From Methanobacterium aggregans (GTDB lineage: Archaea > Methanobacteriota > Methanobacteria > Methanobacteriales > Methanobacteriaceae), in assembly GCF_017874455.1 (NCBI RefSeq), contig NZ_JAGGLN010000001.1, forward strand, positions 372,001 to 436,000: DNA of 64,000 nt, read 5' to 3'. Positions 51,593 to 63,306 of the stretch are shown piece after piece; the stretch's first letter is position 1; every line of letters begins with the position of its first letter. The notes beneath the pieces are model-generated. The model was not told the origin of the DNA and ran no database searches. It worked only from the letters and a program-made list of their open reading frames with translations. The position numbers were made by a program, and so were the translations under genes.

Positions 51593-52087
51593 GTGAACAC
51601 CGTGATTTTATCTAAATAGAATGTTTAATTTGAGTTTTTATATAAGTTATGTTTATCCCTCTAATGGAAATTATTTCAGGAAAAAATAGGGCTGAAAACA
51701 GGATTTAATCCTACAATCATGAATTTTTAATAAAAAAATGACACAATAATTCTTGAAAAATTAAAGTAACATGCAGAAATGATTAATTTTAAATAAAAAT
51801 TCATGAAAATTTTCAATTAAAAATTTAAGGGATGTAATAATGGCACTGTTTTTATATAAAATTATTTTTTAAAAAAATTAGAAAAATAATTATAATAATC
51901 CTTTCTATTTGAAAAATAAACCTTAAAATGATTTTTATCATCAAAAAGAAGATTTAAAAAATTCAATTAAAAGAAAATTAAAAGGTATATCTTATAAAAA
52001 TATTTTATAAAAAGATCATGAAGAAAAAGGAAAGATAAGTGAATTGGGGGGGGGTGAAACCTGATTAATTTAAATAATAACCAGAAT
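51593..52087. other. Intergenic region upstream of the DUF2121-like gene
   Basis: About 500 bases, extremely A+T-rich. It carries the promoter of the gene on its left and the end of uvrA on its right. A run of nine G at 52045-52054 (followed by TGAAACC) is striking in this background but opens no ORF. No RNA-like patch otherwise. Confidence 0.5.
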
Positions 52088-54988
52088 TCACTTATTATCC
52101 GATGTTGATTCCCCAACTTCCCCATCCAAAACTGTTCCCTCACCAAAACTTGGTGGAACACCCTCAAGAACATCCTTCAGGAATTCTCCAGTGTAAGTCT
52201 TGCTCTGTGCAATTTCCTCTGGAGTTCCCTGTGCTATAACAAATCCACCGTCATCTCCTCCTTCAGGTCCAAGGTCTATGATGTGGTCTGCAGTTTTTAT
52301 AACATCCAGGTTGTGCTCTATAACAACAACTGTGTTTCCACTGTCCCTGAGCCTTCCAAGAACATGCAGTAACTTTTTAATATCTGCAAAGTGCAGTCCA
52401 GTGGTTGGTTCATCCAGTATGTAAAATGTTTTACCAGTACTCTGTCTGCTCAGTTCTTTTGCAAGTTTAACACGCTGTGCCTCACCACCAGAGAGTGTTG
52501 TTGCAGGCTGGCCCAGTTTGATGTATCCCAATCCAACATCATCAAGTGTTTTAAGCTTCTTATGGATACGTGGAATATTCTCAAAGAAGTGCACTGCCTC
52601 CTCAACAGTCATATCCAGAACCTCTGAAATGTTCTTGCCTTTATAGCGAACATCAAGTGTTTCCCTGTTGTACCGTTTACCATTACATACCTCACATGGA
52701 ACGTACACATCCGCCAAGAAGTGCATCTCTATCTTAATGATTCCATCACCACTGCATGCTTCACATCTTCCACCCTTAACATTGAAACTGAACCTTCCAG
52801 GTTTGTAACCACGTTTCTTGGATTCAGGTGTTTCAGCAAATATTTCACGGATGTAGGTGAAGAGTCCTGTGTAGGTTGCAGGGTTGGAACGTGGAGTTCT
52901 TCCAATGGGTGACTGGTCTATGATTATGATCTTGTCGATGTTCTCAATTCCTTCAATCGCATCATGACGACCGGGGTTCATGTGTTTCTTGTTGATCTTA
53001 CCATAGAGTCCCTTGTAGAGCACCTCATTTATCAGGGTACTTTTACCTGAACCTGAAACCCCTGTGATACATGTGAAAACTCCAAGGGGAAATGCAACAT
53101 CTATATCCTTAAGGTTGTTCTCACTAGCACCCTTAACAGTTATGTACTTTCCATTGGGCTTACTGCGTTCGGATGGAATTTCAATCATTTCCCTCCGGGA
53201 TATGTAGTTTCCTGTAAGGGAGTTGGGGTTTTCCATTATCTCCTGTGGTGTTCCCTCTGCCATAACAATTCCACCGTGCTCTCCAGCACCAGGACCAATA
53301 TCAACAACATGATCCGCTGATAGTATGGTTTCTTCGTCGTGCTCAACAACGATAAGTGTGTTTCCAATGTCCCTTAGGCGTTCAAGTGTTTTTATGAGCT
53401 GTGCATTGTCCCGCTGGTGGAGTCCTATGCTGGGTTCGTCGAGTATGTAGAGCACTCCCACAAGCCCGGAGCCTATCTGGGTTGCAAGACGTATTCTCTG
53501 AGCTTCACCACCAGAAAGGGTTCCTGAAGATCTTTCAAGGGTTATGTAGCCAAGTCCAACATCTGCAAGGAACTTCAAACGTTCCCTTATTTCCTTAAGA
53601 ACCTCCTTGGCAATGAAGAGTTCCATCTCAGTGAGTTCCAGTTCCTCGAAGAATTTCTTTGAGGCTTTTATTGGCATTTCAACAACTTCAGATATGGTTT
53701 TACCGCCAACAGTAACTGAACGGCTTTCAGGTCGCAGCCTGGTACCTTTACAGGCTGGACATTTTCTGTCGCTCATGAACTGGCCTATGTAGCTTCGCAT
53801 GTAGTTGGACTTGGTGTCCAAGAACAAACGTTCCATACGGCTTACAACACCTTCAAATCTACGTTTCACCTTGTGGTGTCTGTTTTTACGGGTGAAGTTG
53901 AACTCGATCCTGTCAGATGAACCATAGAGAATTATGTTCTGGTACTCCTCTGGAAGATCCTGGAAGGCCGTGTCCATACTGAAGTCGTAGTGGTCTGCAA
54001 CAGCCCGTAACATCTGGAAGTAGTAGTTGTCGTAGTTTTTAGACTTGCTCCATGGCAGAATAGCGCCCTCATTGAGTGATATGGTTTTGTCTGGAACTAT
54101 GAGGTCTGTGTCTATTTCAAGTTTGCTTCCAAGACCGTTACACTCAGGACAGGCTCCGTGTGGGTTGTTGAAGGAGAACATCCTTGGACTTATCTCTTCG
54201 AAGTTTATTCCACATTCTGTGCATGCGAAATGTTCGCTGAACTTCTTCTCACGTCCATCATCATAGACAATGAGCATGAGTCCTTCACCGAGCTCAAGGG
54301 CTGTTTCCACGGAATCTGCAAGTCTTCTCTTGAAGTCCTCATCGTACCTGATAACAAGACGATCCACAACAACTTCAATTGTGTGTTTACGGTTTTTATC
54401 AAGTTCAAATTCATCATCAAGACTTGATACTTCTCCATCAACTCTCACACGTAAAAATCCCTTTCTGCGAAGATCTTCAAGCACCTTCTGATGCTCACCC
54501 TTCCTGTCCTTCACAACAGGGCCAAGCACCTGTACCTTGGTGTCTTCCTCTTCATGGAGTATGTTGTCAACGATCTGACCTGCTGTTTGCTGTGATATTT
54601 CCTTACCGCACTTGTAACAGTGTGGTGTTCCCACACGTGCAAAGAGAAGACGCAGATAATCGTATATCTCTGTTACTGTTCCAACTGTTGATCTGGGGTT
54701 TACACGTGTGGTTTTCTGGTCTATGGATATTGCAGGTGAAAGCCCTTCTATGTAATCAACTTCAGGCTTCTTCATCTGACCTAAAAACTGTCTTGCATAG
54801 GCAGATAATGATTCAACATATCTTCGCTGGCCTTCAGCATATATGGTGTCAAATGCAAGGGATGATTTCCCGGAACCACTGATCCCTGTAATAACAACGA
54901 ATTTATCACGGGGTATGGTGATGTCTATATTTCTGAGGTTGTGCTCACGTGCCCCTTTTATTGTTATATTTCCTTTTTTAATCGTCAT
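52088..54988 (-). CDS. uvrA: Excinuclease ABC subunit A
   Basis: A 966-residue UvrA with two ABC ATPase halves. Walker A motifs are [12 protein letters not shown] near residue 35 and [12 protein letters not shown] near 635; both halves have ABC signatures (SGGEAQR) and Walker B ([18 protein letters not shown]). Zinc fingers are visible as CYKCGKEIS / CTECG...CPECNG and CEACSG...CEVCNG. It scans DNA for bulky lesions and loads UvrB. The ATG at 54988 follows GGAG; a TTG at 55012 is the alternative. It lies downstream of uvrB on the same strand with a 266-base gap. Confidence 0.97.
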   Translation of the reverse strand: MTIKKGNITIKGAREHNLRNIDITIPRDKFVVITGISGSGKSSLAFDTIYAEGQRRYVESLSAYARQFLGQMKKPEVDYIEGLSPAISIDQKTTRVNPRSTVGTVTEIYDYLRLLFARVGTPHCYKCGKEISQQTAGQIVDNILHEEEDTKVQVLGPVVKDRKGEHQKVLEDLRRKGFLRVRVDGEVSSLDDEFELDKNRKHTIEVVVDRLVIRYDEDFKRRLADSVETALELGEGLMLIVYDDGREKKFSEHFACTECGINFEEISPRMFSFNNPHGACPECNGLGSKLEIDTDLIVPDKTISLNEGAILPWSKSKNYDNYYFQMLRAVADHYDFSMDTAFQDLPEEYQNIILYGSSDRIEFNFTRKNRHHKVKRRFEGVVSRMERLFLDTKSNYMRSYIGQFMSDRKCPACKGTRLRPESRSVTVGGKTISEVVEMPIKASKKFFEELELTEMELFIAKEVLKEIRERLKFLADVGLGYITLERSSGTLSGGEAQRIRLATQIGSGLVGVLYILDEPSIGLHQRDNAQLIKTLERLRDIGNTLIVVEHDEETILSADHVVDIGPGAGEHGGIVMAEGTPQEIMENPNSLTGNYISRREMIEIPSERSKPNGKYITVKGASENNLKDIDVAFPLGVFTCITGVSGSGKSTLINEVLYKGLYGKINKKHMNPGRHDAIEGIENIDKIIIIDQSPIGRTPRSNPATYTGLFTYIREIFAETPESKKRGYKPGRFSFNVKGGRCEACSGDGIIKIEMHFLADVYVPCEVCNGKRYNRETLDVRYKGKNISEVLDMTVEEAVHFFENIPRIHKKLKTLDDVGLGYIKLGQPATTLSGGEAQRVKLAKELSRQSTGKTFYILDEPTTGLHFADIKKLLHVLGRLRDSGNTVVVIEHNLDVIKTADHIIDLGPEGGDDGGFVIAQGTPEEIAQSKTYTGEFLKDVLEGVPPSFGEGTVLDGEVGESTSDNK

Positions 54989-55254
54989 TAGATTTAAACT
55001 CCTTAAATTCAAATTTGAAATGTTTATATTTAGTTGTATTGATATTTGAAATTCATATTCATTTGAAATAATCAGGTTGCAATGTTCTTCTACAAATTCT
55101 TCAATTGATCCTTTAACCCATGAAGTTTATGATACTGCATTTGATAAGAACTACCTTTCTTTAGAATGATCCCAGTTTTTGGATGGTTTTATTGATGATT
55201 CCATTTTTTTTGTAGAAGTTATCATAGATCATCACATTTAAATCATCAACCAAT

Positions 55255-57216
55255 TCACTCTGAAACACCCTCCAAAACATGGATCTTATCCCTTATCCTG
55301 GCTGCCCTTTCAAAGTCAAGTTTTTTAGCCGCAATCTTCATTTCAGATTCTAAATCCTTTATTAAAAGATGCAGTTCATCTTTTGGAATAGCTTCAATGT
55401 CTGTAACCTGTTCAAGTAATTCCTCTTCCTTCACTGGTTTTTCCTTAACTGATTTGACAACTGACCTTGGGGTTATTCCATGCTTCTTGTTGTAGTCCAT
55501 CTGGAGTTTTCGTCTTCTGTTTGTCACATCCACTGCAGAACGTACAGATTCTGTTATTTCATCTGCGTACATTATGACCTGGCCTTCAACGTTCCTTGAT
55601 GCACGGCCTATGGTCTGTATAAGTGATGTTTTTGAGCGGAGGAATCCCTCCTTGTCGGCATCCATTATTCCAACTAATGATACTTCTGGAAGGTCCAAAC
55701 CCTCCCTTAAAAGGTTCACACCCACGAGGCAGTCAAATTCTCCCCTTCGAAGGTCGTCAATTATTTCTATCCTTTCAAGGGTTCCTATCTCTGAGTGAAG
55801 GTACCTTACCTTGATTCCAACCTTTGCATAATAATCTGTAAGGTCCTCAGCCATCCTCTTTGTCAGGGTGGTTACAAGGATACGCTGATCCTTTTTAACC
55901 TTCTCCTGTATCACTCCCAAGAGGTGGTCCACCTGTCCCTTAACAGGCTTGACAAGGACCTCTGGATCCACGAGTCCTGTGGGCCTTATTATCTGCTCAA
56001 CTGTGTTTCTGCTTATTCCCAGTTCGTAGCTTGCAGGTGTGGCTGAAACATATATGATCTGGTTCTGCAGCCTTTCAAACTCATCAAAGCGAAGAGGTCT
56101 GTTTTCACGTGCCGATGGTAATCTGAAACCATAATCCACAAGTGAATTCTTCCTAGCCCTGTCACCAGCGTACATTCCCCCAATTTGAGGTACTGTAACA
56201 TGTGATTCATCAATTATGGTGAGGTAATCTTCTGGGAAGTACTTGATTAAACTGTAGGGTGTTTCACCCCATTTTCGGCCTGATAGGTGCATTGAGTAGT
56301 TCTCAATACCGTTGCAGTAGCCCATTTCCTGAAGCATTTCAAGGTCGAAACGTGTTCTCTGCTCAAGTCTCTGGGCTTCCAGGAGCTTGTTCTGTGAATT
56401 CAGGGTTCGTAGACGTTCCTCAAGTTCCTCCCTTATATTTTTAATTCCCCTTTCAAGCTTCTTTTTAGAGGTTACGAAGTGTTTTGCAGGGAATATGGTT
56501 GTTCTCTCAACTTCCTTGATGGCCTTACCCCTAACAGGGTCTATTAAGGATATTCCATCCACTTCATCACCGAAGAGTTCTATCCTGATTGGTGATGCAC
56601 CATCCACTGGGTATACTTCAATAACATCTCCACGCACACGGAACTTGCCCCTCATAAATTCAATATCATTACGATCGTACTGCATCTCAACGAGTTTGGT
56701 GAGTATCTCATCCCTACCTCTTGTATCTCCAATTTCAATGGATAATACGAATTCTCCATAGTCTTCAGGTGATCCTATACCGTAGATACATGAAACACTT
56801 GCAACCACTATGACATCATCCCTTGAAAGTAGGGACTGGGTTGTTGAATGCCTCATACGATCTATTTCCTCATTTATTGAGGCTTCCTTGTCTATGTAGG
56901 TGTCTGATTGGGCTATGTACGCCTCTGGCTGGTAATAATCGTAGTAGCTTACGAAGTACTCCACTGCATTGTCAGGGAAAAACTCCTTGAACTCCTCATA
57001 GAGCTGTGCTGCAAGTGTTTTATTGTGGGATATCACAAGGGTGGGTTTTTGAACCTCTTGGATGACATTGGCCATTGTAAAAGTTTTACCTGAACCTGTA
57101 ACACCCAAAAGTGTCTGGTGTTTCAAACCGTTATTAACACCCTTTGAAAGGGATTTTATGGCATTAGGCTGGTCTCCTAATGGTTTATAATCTGATATAA
57201 GTTTAAATCCGCTCAT
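55255..57216 (-). CDS. uvrB: Excinuclease ABC subunit B
   Basis: A 653-residue UvrB helicase-like damage verifier. Walker [15 protein letters not shown] lies at 38-51 and the beta-hairpin motif [16 protein letters not shown] near 86-101. DESH near 337 and the C-terminal helicase motifs [11 protein letters not shown] and IGRASRN follow, and the UVR domain that contacts UvrC closes the protein ([18 protein letters not shown]). GAGGAT precedes the ATG. It is divergent from uvrC across about 550 bases and upstream of uvrA, so the three genes form a repair cluster, typical of mesophilic methanogens that gained bacterial-type nucleotide excision repair. Confidence 0.97.
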   Translation of the reverse strand: MSGFKLISDYKPLGDQPNAIKSLSKGVNNGLKHQTLLGVTGSGKTFTMANVIQEVQKPTLVISHNKTLAAQLYEEFKEFFPDNAVEYFVSYYDYYQPEAYIAQSDTYIDKEASINEEIDRMRHSTTQSLLSRDDVIVVASVSCIYGIGSPEDYGEFVLSIEIGDTRGRDEILTKLVEMQYDRNDIEFMRGKFRVRGDVIEVYPVDGASPIRIELFGDEVDGISLIDPVRGKAIKEVERTTIFPAKHFVTSKKKLERGIKNIREELEERLRTLNSQNKLLEAQRLEQRTRFDLEMLQEMGYCNGIENYSMHLSGRKWGETPYSLIKYFPEDYLTIIDESHVTVPQIGGMYAGDRARKNSLVDYGFRLPSARENRPLRFDEFERLQNQIIYVSATPASYELGISRNTVEQIIRPTGLVDPEVLVKPVKGQVDHLLGVIQEKVKKDQRILVTTLTKRMAEDLTDYYAKVGIKVRYLHSEIGTLERIEIIDDLRRGEFDCLVGVNLLREGLDLPEVSLVGIMDADKEGFLRSKTSLIQTIGRASRNVEGQVIMYADEITESVRSAVDVTNRRRKLQMDYNKKHGITPRSVVKSVKEKPVKEEELLEQVTDIEAIPKDELHLLIKDLESEMKIAAKKLDFERAARIRDKIHVLEGVSE

Positions 57217-57767
57217 AGTTTTAGATCCTCTTAGATATGATTTTTTTAAATAATACCTTCAATCTCTACAACGATTAAAAAAAACAAATTTTTTAGAATC
57301 TACACTTGTACAATGAAAAGAAATCTGTACAAAAAAAAGTATGTGATGATCAATATGATGATCTTGTAAAATATGTGAAAATATTCATAGTACCATTATT
57401 TCAATTAAATTCTCTTAATTTTTTCAGAATACTACTTCTTCAAAGATTTTTTTATAAATTCAAGGAATTGGATGACCCCTCTAATAATTACTAAGTTATT
57501 GATAAACCTAGTATTTAAATTCTTTTATATATAATGATAATATAACCATAAAAAATTGATGATATCATCCATGATAATTTCATTAGGAAATAACGTGCTT
57601 AAACTCCATTTCATGATTTAAAATATATTTAAAGATATTTCAATTAAATAGGATATAACAGAACTTTTAAAGTCTAAAAATTGTTTAAAAGGAAGGATGT
57701 TTTTAAATAATTGTTACAGAATGGATAAAAAGTAGTGTTGCCTAGAGCAGACATAAGAGGATTAAAA
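57217..57767. other. Divergent uvrB-uvrC promoter region
   Basis: About 550 A+T-rich bases. Short open stretches on the plus strand (for example 57306-57494) lack ribosome binding sites and recognisable sequence. No palindromic SOS-like box is obvious. Nothing else seen. Confidence 0.5.
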
Positions 57768-59543
57768 TTGACGTTTCAAAGCAGAAATCCAGATGATCTA
57801 CCAGATAAACCTGGCGTATACATCATGAAAAATGTTGAAGATACAGTTATCTACGTAGGTAAGGCTAAAAACCTGAAAAAAAGGGTTAAATCCTATTTCA
57901 GGGATGATCTGGAATCTCCAAAAACAAGGGCTCAGATGAGACAGTTCCATCATCTGGAGTACATGGTAACGGACACAGAGAAGGAAGCACTGATCCTTGA
58001 ATCTAACCTCATAAAAAAACACATGCCCCGTTACAACGTGCGTTTAAAGGATGGAAAACGTTACCCATACATAAAGATAAGTAATGAAGATTATCCCAGG
58101 GTTTTCATAACCCGAAGAATTGTTGACGATGAATCCTACTACTACGGACCCTTCACAGATTCAGGTGCAGTTAAACAGATGGTTAAATATCTTAAATCCC
58201 TTTTTAAGATACGTGACTGCAAACGAATGGATGGACCCTGTCTCAACAGTCAGATAGATATATGCAATGCTCCATGTGCAGGGATAATAAGTAAGGAAGA
58301 GTACAAAAAAAACGTTGATAGAATCACCATGTTCTTTGAGGGTAAGTACAGTGAGATAGTACAAATTCTTAAAAAGGACATGAACCGTGCAGCTGAGAAC
58401 CATGAGTATGAAAAGGCAGCAGTTTTAAGGGATCAGCTGAACTCCATAGACAACATGCTTGAAAGGCAGAAGATGGAGATGACAGGAGATCTTGACCAGG
58501 ATGTTGTGGCATTATCCTCTCATGAAAATCTGACCTGTGTTGTTGTGTTCTCAATAAGGGATGGAAAGATCACAGGAAAAGAGGATTTTCTCATGAATGG
58601 GGCAGAGGATACTCCTCAAAGCAAGGTTCTCTCTGCATTCATAAAACAGTATTATTCAGGGCCCAGACATGTTCCAAAGGAGTTAATACTTCAAAGTGAG
58701 GTTGATGATAGTGATCTAATCCTTGAATGGTTGTCTGAGAAGAGGGAAAACAAGGTTACCTTAAAGGTTCCAAAAAAGGGCAGGAATCACCGTTTGATCC
58801 AGATGGTTGCTAAAAATGCAGATATAATCAGACAGCACCATAAAAAGGTAGAAGGAGCTTTGGTGGAACTTAAAAATTATCTGAGGATTCCTCAGCTTCC
58901 AAGGCGTATTGAAGCCTTTGATATTTCCAACATAAGCGGAAAGATGCCTGTGGGATCCATGGTTGTGTTTGAAAATGGAAAACCCAAAAAATCAAGTTAC
59001 AGAAGATACAAGGTAAAAACAAAGGGACCTGATGATTACAACATGATGAGGGAAGTTTTAACACGGCGTTACGAAAAACTCCTTGAGGATTCCAGTGAGA
59101 ATGGGGGAGATGTTCCTGATCTCATACTCGTTGATGGGGGTAAGGGACAGTTGAATGTTGCTGTGGAAGTTTTAAATTCTCTCAAACTTGATCTACCAGT
59201 TATTGGGCTTGCAAAGGAATTTGAAGAAATATTCATGCCTGAGGTTCCAACTCCACTCATACTGCCCCGTGATTCAGAGTCCCTGCACCTTTTACAACGA
59301 GCAAGGGATGAAGCACACCGTTTTGCAGTTAGCTACCATAAAAAGCTGCGTTCAAAGGAACAGGATCGTTCAGTTCTTGATGATATCCCGGGTGTGGGTG
59401 TTAAAAGGAAAATGAAACTTTTAAGACACTTTGGAAGTATTGATAATATTAAGAGGGCCAGTGTGGCTGAAGTTGCAGTGGTTGAGGGTATAAACAAAAA
59501 CTTAGCAGCCACTATCCATGAATACCTACAAAAAACAGGTTGA
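57768..59543 (+). CDS. uvrC: Excinuclease ABC subunit C
   Basis: A 591-residue UvrC. The N-terminal GIY-YIG nuclease is visible ([20 protein letters not shown]), followed by a UVR motif ([14 protein letters not shown] near 210), a cysteine cluster ([20 protein letters not shown]), the RNase H-like second nuclease ([16 protein letters not shown] and [14 protein letters not shown]) and a C-terminal helix-hairpin-helix ([19 protein letters not shown]). It makes both incisions around the lesion. I prefer the TTG at 57768, with GAGG seven bases upstream; a GTG at 57735 would add 11 residues and lacks a good site. Confidence 0.96.
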   Translation: MTFQSRNPDDLPDKPGVYIMKNVEDTVIYVGKAKNLKKRVKSYFRDDLESPKTRAQMRQFHHLEYMVTDTEKEALILESNLIKKHMPRYNVRLKDGKRYPYIKISNEDYPRVFITRRIVDDESYYYGPFTDSGAVKQMVKYLKSLFKIRDCKRMDGPCLNSQIDICNAPCAGIISKEEYKKNVDRITMFFEGKYSEIVQILKKDMNRAAENHEYEKAAVLRDQLNSIDNMLERQKMEMTGDLDQDVVALSSHENLTCVVVFSIRDGKITGKEDFLMNGAEDTPQSKVLSAFIKQYYSGPRHVPKELILQSEVDDSDLILEWLSEKRENKVTLKVPKKGRNHRLIQMVAKNADIIRQHHKKVEGALVELKNYLRIPQLPRRIEAFDISNISGKMPVGSMVVFENGKPKKSSYRRYKVKTKGPDDYNMMREVLTRRYEKLLEDSSENGGDVPDLILVDGGKGQLNVAVEVLNSLKLDLPVIGLAKEFEEIFMPEVPTPLILPRDSESLHLLQRARDEAHRFAVSYHKKLRSKEQDRSVLDDIPGVGVKRKMKLLRHFGSIDNIKRASVAEVAVVEGINKNLAATIHEYLQKTG

Positions 59544-59619
59544 AATCATCTAGATATAAGAAAAAGATATAATAAAGGACAGTGAAAGAAGAATTGATAA
59601 GAAATAAAAAAAAGGATAT

Positions 59620-59648
59620 AACTCCATGGGAATAATTTTCTTGGAGTT
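59620..59648 (+). other. Stem-loop between uvrC and the signalling gene
   Basis: AACTCCA and TGGAGTT form perfect 7-base arms around a 15-base loop, 72 bases after uvrC and 53 before the next start codon. It could be a transcript-end structure or a regulator binding site. Confidence 0.4.
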
Positions 59649-59700
59649 GTGTTCCAGTCTTTAAGATTTCTGTTTACTAAAATTAAAAAAAGGGACTACC

Positions 59701-60960
59701 ATGTCAAGTACAAAAATCCTTGTTGTTGAAGATGAAAGCATAGTTGCTATGGACATAAAACACAGGGCTGAAAGTTTGGGATATACAGTTACTGGAATAA
59801 CTCCATCTGGAGAAGAAGCCCTCCAGAAGGTTTCTGAAAATTTACCGGATCTTGTTTTAATGGATATAGTGCTTAAAGGAGAAATGGACGGAGTTGAAGC
59901 AGCTCAAAGGATACGGGACAGCTTTGACATACCTGTTGTGTATCTTACAGCCTACTCAGATGAGCGAACCCTGAAAAGAGCCAAGGTAACTGAACCATTT
60001 GGTTACATAATAAAACCATTTGAAGACAGAGAACTTCACAGTGCTGTGGAAGTTGCTCTCTATAAACATAAAATGGAAAGTAAGCTTAAAGAGAGTGAAA
60101 AATGGCTTTCAACAACCCTTGAAAGTATTGGGGATGCAGTGATAGCAACCGACAACGAGGGTAGGATCAAGTTCATGAATCCAGTAGCAACAAATGTTAC
60201 AGGATGGAAACAAGAGGAAGCCTTTGGTCACAGCCTTAAAGAAGTATTCAATACAATTGATGAGGTAACAGGAGTTCCAATTGAAGATCCTGTAACCAGT
60301 GTTGTTCAAAATAATATCATAGTTGAATCCAATCAACCCAAAATTCTCGTAACCAGAAGTGGGGATAGAATACCTATTGATGACAGCAGCGCCCCTATAA
60401 GAGACAAAAATGGAGATATTTTAGGGGTTGCATTAATATTTAAGGATGTAACAGGACGAAGAAAGGCTGAAAAGGAAAGGGAACAACTTTTGAAGGAAAA
60501 GGCACGGGGTGAACTTTCAAGCTTCGTTCTAAGTGCACTGCCACTTTTTGCATCCAACATACCTCCACAGATCAGAAACAACATTGCAAGAAACTTTTCA
60601 GACCGTTTTGAAAACAACGTGAAACACACCTTTGAGGAAGAACTTAAAAATTGCATTGAAGGCACCGATGAAAAGGATAAGGACATTATCTTTAAATGTT
60701 ACAGCTCATGGTTATCTGAATTTTTACTGAACTTAGGTTTAAATTCTAGAATAACATCCAAAGGAAGTAAGGATTATCTAACCCTTGAAAACTGTCCATG
60801 GATACTTGAAGATGGAACCAGTCCAATGTTCTGTTTGATCTGCAGGGCAATAGTACTCAGGAGTTTCACATGGACCAAAATAGGGGGAAATGTTGAACAA
60901 ACTGCATGCATGGCTGATGGTGCAGGTAAATGTAAATTTGAATTCATTTTCTCCCATTAA
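59701..60960 (+). CDS. Response regulator receiver-PAS protein with methanogen output domain
   Basis: A 419-residue signalling protein. The receiver domain (1-120) has the acidic pair E10/D11, phospho-acceptor D55 (PDLVLMDI), T83 and K105. A PAS domain follows at about 130-260 ([19 protein letters not shown], ending [14 protein letters not shown]). The last 150 residues resemble the MetOD1-type methanogen output domain, with [16 protein letters not shown] and a final [13 protein letters not shown] in which several cysteines are conserved. No kinase domain is present. The KaiC-like gene follows on the same strand, so the two may form one sensory pathway. Confidence 0.85.
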   Translation: MSSTKILVVEDESIVAMDIKHRAESLGYTVTGITPSGEEALQKVSENLPDLVLMDIVLKGEMDGVEAAQRIRDSFDIPVVYLTAYSDERTLKRAKVTEPFGYIIKPFEDRELHSAVEVALYKHKMESKLKESEKWLSTTLESIGDAVIATDNEGRIKFMNPVATNVTGWKQEEAFGHSLKEVFNTIDEVTGVPIEDPVTSVVQNNIIVESNQPKILVTRSGDRIPIDDSSAPIRDKNGDILGVALIFKDVTGRRKAEKEREQLLKEKARGELSSFVLSALPLFASNIPPQIRNNIARNFSDRFENNVKHTFEEELKNCIEGTDEKDKDIIFKCYSSWLSEFLLNLGLNSRITSKGSKDYLTLENCPWILEDGTSPMFCLICRAIVLRSFTWTKIGGNVEQTACMADGAGKCKFEFIFSH

Positions 60961-61116
60961 AACATGCAAATATAAATCTATTGAAGTCCATTGAGACACA
61001 TTGGAGATGCAGTCACGAAATTGAACTTGGATCATAAAATTGAATCTTAAGCTTAAAAAAAGGATTAAAAAAAATCATTTGGGAAAAACTAAGAAATATT
61101 AAAGGAGATGTAAAAC

Positions 61117-61833
61117 TTGAAAAGGATAGAAACAGGAATAGAAGGTGTTGACAAGATCACCGGTGGATTTCCAGAGGGAAGATCTGTCTTAATAACTGGA
61201 AATGCAGGTTCAGGTAAAACAATATTTGGACTCCAGTTTGCAAAAAAAAGCTGTGAACAGGGATTCAAAACAGTTTATATAACCACAGAAGAAGATTCTA
61301 ATGATCTTTACACTCAAGCTGAGGCCTTTGGATGGGATCTCCATAAACTCAATGAAAATGGAACCTTAAGCTTTGTTGAACTTGCAAGTATAAGGGCCAG
61401 GGTTACAGAGGCAGAGATGAGTATAGATATTGAAGCAATGAAGGGAAACTTCTCTAAGTTTATTAACGACATCCCTGAGGATACACAAACAGTGATCATA
61501 GACAACATAGGAAGTTACACTGCAAAATTAACTCCCTACGAATTCCGTGATAGATTCGATCTCCTCATATACGAGCTGAAGCAGCGTAACATAACCACGC
61601 TGGTTATACTCGACAGTGCAACATCCAAGGAATTCAATGAAATAGCACTGTTCTCTGTTTACGGTGCTTTCAAACTTATGAAACGTGAAAATCCTTACAC
61701 AGGACGCAGAGAACGTGTCATGGATATCGTGAAAATGAGAAGCACCAAAACACCAACACAGTTCATAACCTATGAAATAGATGCAAATGGAATTAAAATA
61801 GTTTCAGGTGTGGAATTAGACTCTGAAGAATAG
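61117..61833 (+). CDS. KaiC-like RecA-superfamily ATPase
   Basis: A 238-residue single-domain KaiC/RadA-type ATPase. [20 protein letters not shown] leads into Walker A GNAGSGKT (28-35), then VYITTEED and the Walker-B-like strand [14 protein letters not shown] near 125-138. Such single-domain KaiC proteins act in archaeal signalling, including motility control (ArlH-type), without a circadian role. TTG start with GGAGATG upstream. It is 156 bases after the receiver-PAS gene; an output partnership is inferred from position. Confidence 0.88.
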   Translation: MKRIETGIEGVDKITGGFPEGRSVLITGNAGSGKTIFGLQFAKKSCEQGFKTVYITTEEDSNDLYTQAEAFGWDLHKLNENGTLSFVELASIRARVTEAEMSIDIEAMKGNFSKFINDIPEDTQTVIIDNIGSYTAKLTPYEFRDRFDLLIYELKQRNITTLVILDSATSKEFNEIALFSVYGAFKLMKRENPYTGRRERVMDIVKMRSTKTPTQFITYEIDANGIKIVSGVELDSEE

Positions 61834-62073
61834 TTGGATGAATTCCGGTTGAATCATCCCCTGAAAGACAAGTATTTAGAATGAATATTAAAATTTAAAT
61901 CTTTATTTTATAAATAATTCCTTTTTTTAAGTTTTTTTTGATTTGAGTTGTTATATGAGCATTAAAATCTAAAATCCCTTAAATTTAAATCTTTCTTAAA
62001 CATCTTAAAGAAAAGGTTTTAAACTAAAAATCAACTCTAAAAAAAAAGGATAAGGATTTGTTTCAGGATAGTA

Positions 62074-62550
62074 TTATCCTAGGAAACTTCTGTCCTTGTA
62101 CAAACTCAAACTCCGGATTATCTTGGTTTTAGGATCCTCTGGTTCAGGAGTCTGTACCTTAGTTTCCACTGTCTTAGCATGCACAATTTTTGGTGGTGTG
62201 TAGTGGGTTAAATAGTACTTGGTTCCACTTATTTTCTCTTTACCCTCTGCTGCACAGTAATCAGCATCACAGTGAGTACAGGTCCATTCACCTTCAGCTG
62301 TTCCCTTTGGGTTAAATTTAAGGCTTCCGTGGCTGTGACACTGTGGACAGTAGTTTTTAAAGCTTGCAGTGTGGTAATAGTAACCACTCTGACCACATGA
62401 GCATTTTGCTGTGGCTTTAACATAATCATCTGTTACCTGCACATTGTAGCCACCAGTGGCTGCTGCAGATGCAGGTAAAAAGGTTATTAAACATGCAACA
62501 AATAGCAGTGCATGTTTAAACTTCGGGTGTGGTTCAATCTCCTCTAACAA
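62074..62550 (-). CDS. Secreted cysteine-rich protein with zinc ribbons
   Basis: A 158-residue protein with a short charged start, a hydrophobic signal segment (HALLFVACLITFLPASAAA; about 13-31) and then three cysteine pairs: KCSCGQSGY, NYCPQCHSHG and WTCTHCDADYC. The pairs look like zinc ribbons in an extracellular or membrane-facing position, which is unusual. A Pro/Lys-rich tail follows. The TTG at 62550 is the only plausible in-frame start and has a weak site, so the start is uncertain. No family named; similar proteins occur in Methanobacterium genomes as I recall. Confidence 0.6.
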   Translation of the reverse strand: MLEEIEPHPKFKHALLFVACLITFLPASAAATGGYNVQVTDDYVKATAKCSCGQSGYYYHTASFKNYCPQCHSHGSLKFNPKGTAEGEWTCTHCDADYCAAEGKEKISGTKYYLTHYTPPKIVHAKTVETKVQTPEPEDPKTKIIRSLSLYKDRSFLG

Positions 62551-63306
62551 AGTATCAACTCTCTATTTTTTTTATTTTTCTCAATTTCTTTCAAAAGTAC
62601 CATCTAAAAATCCTTCAAACATCTGAAAGATCCTATGGTTAAAAAAATCATCTGGGAGTAATTTAAAACCCAAAACAATTCTTAAAATCGATTCAGATCA
62701 ATCAAAACTAATTTAAAGGATTATTATACGGATTTATTAGTCTAATTTTTTTTAGAATGATTTCAAAATGTGCATCTTCAAATAAGAACCTTTATTCATA
62801 TTTTAACATTCCCTGAGGATGCATTAAAATGTTCATTTTTATCTTGATTTAAATAAGTCAAAAAAAGCAACAAAACTTATTTTTTAAATTCCAGTAAATC
62901 TTCAATTCAAATGTAATTAATTCAATGTCTCATTTGTCTTAACTTCATTTAATCTCAATTTATATTAGCTTCATGTACATGCACTTGCAGATATAAGTTA
63001 ATAAATGCTCAATTCAGTTTTTTACGTCATTTAAATATCAAACAAATCCAGTTATCTGCGGGTACATCTAAACCCCTAGTATACTTTTCCTGTTTTTTTA
63101 TTTTTTACAACTCACCTGTATGAACTATACGTAACATATCATCACATCTGTTCGTGTAAGTTAGAACTAAAGTAAGTCCATGATCCTATTTAAACTTTGC
63201 GGTTTTTCATGATTTGAAACTAGGATAAAATAAGACTTTAAGAATAAATAGAAGATTAAAAACCTTTAAAACTTTAAAAAAAAATTAAATATGATTTAAT
63301 GTATCA
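62551..63306. other. Long A+T-rich non-coding region
   Basis: About 755 bases without a gene, between two minus-strand genes. It is A+T-rich throughout, with a slightly less A+T-rich patch at 63100-63200 containing short segments such as ACAACTCACCTG and AGTAAGTCCATGATCC. No ribosome binding site with an ORF, no tRNA and no repeats. A small RNA around 63050-63200 cannot be excluded. Confidence 0.4.

Noticed and set aside
57306..57494. 62-codon ORF upstream of uvrC
   Set aside because: No ribosome binding site; residue content reflects A+T-rich non-coding DNA.
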